Positions 62,835 to 64,000 of a stretch of 64,000 bases of DNA are shown one piece after another. This stretch comes from an uncultured Bacteroidales bacterium (GTDB taxonomy: Bacteria; Bacteroidota; Bacteroidia; Bacteroidales; Paludibacteraceae), in assembly GCA_900318245.1 (NCBI GenBank), contig ONJT01000013.1, forward strand, positions 1 through 64,000. Direction: 5' to 3'. The translations under genes and the position numbers were made by a program. The notes below the pieces were generated by a model. It made no database searches and was not told the origin of the DNA. It saw only the letters and a program-made list of their open reading frames with translations. Every line of letters begins with the position of its first letter. The stretch's first letter is position 1.

Positions 62835-64000
62835 TCTTGTGTTGTGGATTTCTTGTCCCGTAAGTGTATATATCCTTCCCTTCCGGCCGATTAAGATTTG
62901 TCCTTCGTGAAGAATTTTAGTGGCTGAAGGTTGCTTATCTTCTTGGATGTCGTTTATACCATTCGTGTTTTGGTATGTATGGAAAGGCATGGAAACAACG
63001 CATTCTCCTGTTTGTACATACAACTCATAGTAACCATTCTTTAGGGCGGATATATCTATTGCTTCAGTCGGCTGTCCCTGAACGGAACATACATACTCAG
63101 GAGGCGCCTGATAGTCGTAGGTTGTTATCCATACACTATCCACATGGATGTTTATTATGTCCTGATTGTCATAATCACGCAAGTAATATCGCAGAACGGG
63201 GACATTATAGTCTCTCTCTATGTGCACCCACCATACTCCTGCTTCCAGGCAATAATCAAAATCCAATCCGTTGAAGCGGAATTCATACACTTGAACGCAG
63301 TCCCCCCAACGCAACCATGCCAAATACGAATTTTCCGTCAAACCGACCATGGGAGCCAGATCAATGGTGTCGCCATCCGTTAACGCAGTACGTGTTAGGA
63401 GAGTACGATGCGATGAATAGATAGATGTAATCCACAGACTATCCACGGTGGGAGCAGGCGCTTCTCCGTTGAAGATGTTAACGATAAGGTTATGTGGGTT
63501 AATGTTGGTGAAGGAGACGTCCATATTTGTATAGGATTCGCATTCGCCGCAATAGTAGAAACTATTGCTCCAATAATCACTTCCGTTAATCCATGCGATG
63601 CATTGGAACTCATTTTCCGAGTTGCCTAATAGCGGCTTGATATCAATGATGTCTCCCGATTGAGCGCTTGTTCGCATATACACTGTGTCGGGATTTGCAC
63701 AAGAGTTCTTCCGCCCTACTATCCATAAACTGTCCACGTGAGGCGCTTCTTCCTTGCCTGACTCTTGAATGGTAAAACGGATTTGATGCGGAGATACCAA
63801 TACCGCGTCTTCGGTAATGATGTCCAATTCTTTGGTAATAGAGGTGTTGCGCTTGTAAAATCGCTGGCATATACAAGAATCGCCGATTTGTGCGAAGAAT
63901 AGATGATAGCCTCTTTCCAACTTGGAGATATTGATGTAATCTCCGGATTGCGTATGAAAAATGAGCACTTTGTGTGTAGTTTCTTGTGGAGACGCAATCC
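62829..64000 (-). CDS. secreted repeat protein with C-terminal tail, truncated by the window edge
   Basis: At least 390 codons, open to the window edge, so the N terminus is missing. Four related units of roughly 90 residues are visible, with a pattern (V/I)DS(L/V)WI, then D(I/T)IDI..L, then an aromatic-rich strand with a Cys (GDCVQVYEF, GECVVSMPF). The C terminus ILIGRKGRIYTLTGQEIHNTRQ resembles Bacteroidales secretion tails. It may be a surface or secreted adhesin-like protein. Confidence 0.7.
   Translation of the reverse strand, partial: IASPQETTHKVLIFHTQSGDYINISKLERGYHLFFAQIGDSCICQRFYKRNTSITKELDIITEDAVLVSPHQIRFTIQESGKEEAPHVDSLWIVGRKNSCANPDTVYMRTSAQSGDIIDIKPLLGNSENEFQCIAWINGSDYWSNSFYYCGECESYTNMDVSFTNINPHNLIVNIFNGEAPAPTVDSLWITSIYSSHRTLLTRTALTDGDTIDLAPMVGLTENSYLAWLRWGDCVQVYEFRFNGLDFDYCLEAGVWWVHIERDYNVPVLRYYLRDYDNQDIINIHVDSVWITTYDYQAPPEYVCSVQGQPTEAIDISALKNGYYELYVQTGECVVSMPFHTYQNTNGINDIQEDKQPSATKILHEGQILIGRKGRIYTLTGQEIHNTRQ

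Overview
The window looks like a chromosome segment of a Bacteroidales bacterium (Bacteroidota). Three things support this. Nearly every clean promoter is the Bacteroidota type, with TTTG near -33 and TAnnTTTG near -7, about 20 nt apart. There are CarboxypepD_reg-type TonB receptors and secreted proteins with type IX-like C-terminal tails. Many gene families are Bacteroidota-specific (DUF4293, single-gene class I fumarase, EF-hand-like lipoprotein). Base composition is near 50% GC. The family or genus cannot be fixed from the sequence.

Layout. 1-1.9 kb: a small operon (MBL hydrolase, hexapeptide acetyltransferase, 37-aa ORF, ICMT-like methyltransferase), a terminator, then tRNA-Gln on the minus strand. 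2.3-10.5 kb: a tight plus-strand operon (fumarase, degenerate M23 protein, dxr, rseP, WlbB-like acetyltransferase, DUF4293, MscS, rlmN), mostly with 1-4 nt overlaps. 10.5-12 kb: a LytTR membrane regulator and a degenerate SGNH-like protein. 12-19.6 kb: a minus-strand operon mfd-kdsB-deoD-OMP-yidC. 19.6-20.7 kb: structured non-coding DNA around a YoeB-type toxin-antitoxin pair. 20.6-29.8 kb: rimP-nusA-infB, a lipoprotein, a WalJ-type MBL protein, a polyprenol-phosphate mannosyltransferase and argS. 29.8-32.1 kb: a TonB receptor on the minus strand. 32.2-39.7 kb: a long structured leader, a 2211-aa surface protein with InlB-type repeats, and a small protein with a PSPIGDA-TM-RRRK terminus. 40-45 kb: an accessory island (Fic enzyme plus unknown partner, small orphan genes, a structured RNA candidate, and a 61-nt tandem array). 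45-51.5 kb: an iron/cytochrome locus (porin, imelysin, di-heme oxidase, compact cytochrome c synthase, hemerythrin-LuxR regulator). 51.5-60 kb: CYTH protein, tRNA-Ser, an sRNA candidate, USP-like protein, mltG, mutS, TonB receptor, ysxC. 60-64 kb: a secreted alpha-amylase and a truncated repeat protein.

The strongest unexplained signals are four. (1) Short word-based tandem repeats (GTGAAAG, ATCATCA, AAAGTTT and others) lie between genes, across stop codons, and in frame inside conserved housekeeping genes (mfd, argS, ysxC, a TonB receptor, a LuxR regulator). (2) A 61-nt tandem array at the end of the gene at 44409 repeats the same C-terminal peptide three times, with only synonymous differences and a covarying hairpin. 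(3) Structured leaders or RNAs lie at 19622-19745, 20350-20495, 32289-32655 and 44220-44385, with motifs shared between them. (4) A small protein with a sorting-signal-like C terminus lies behind the giant surface protein.
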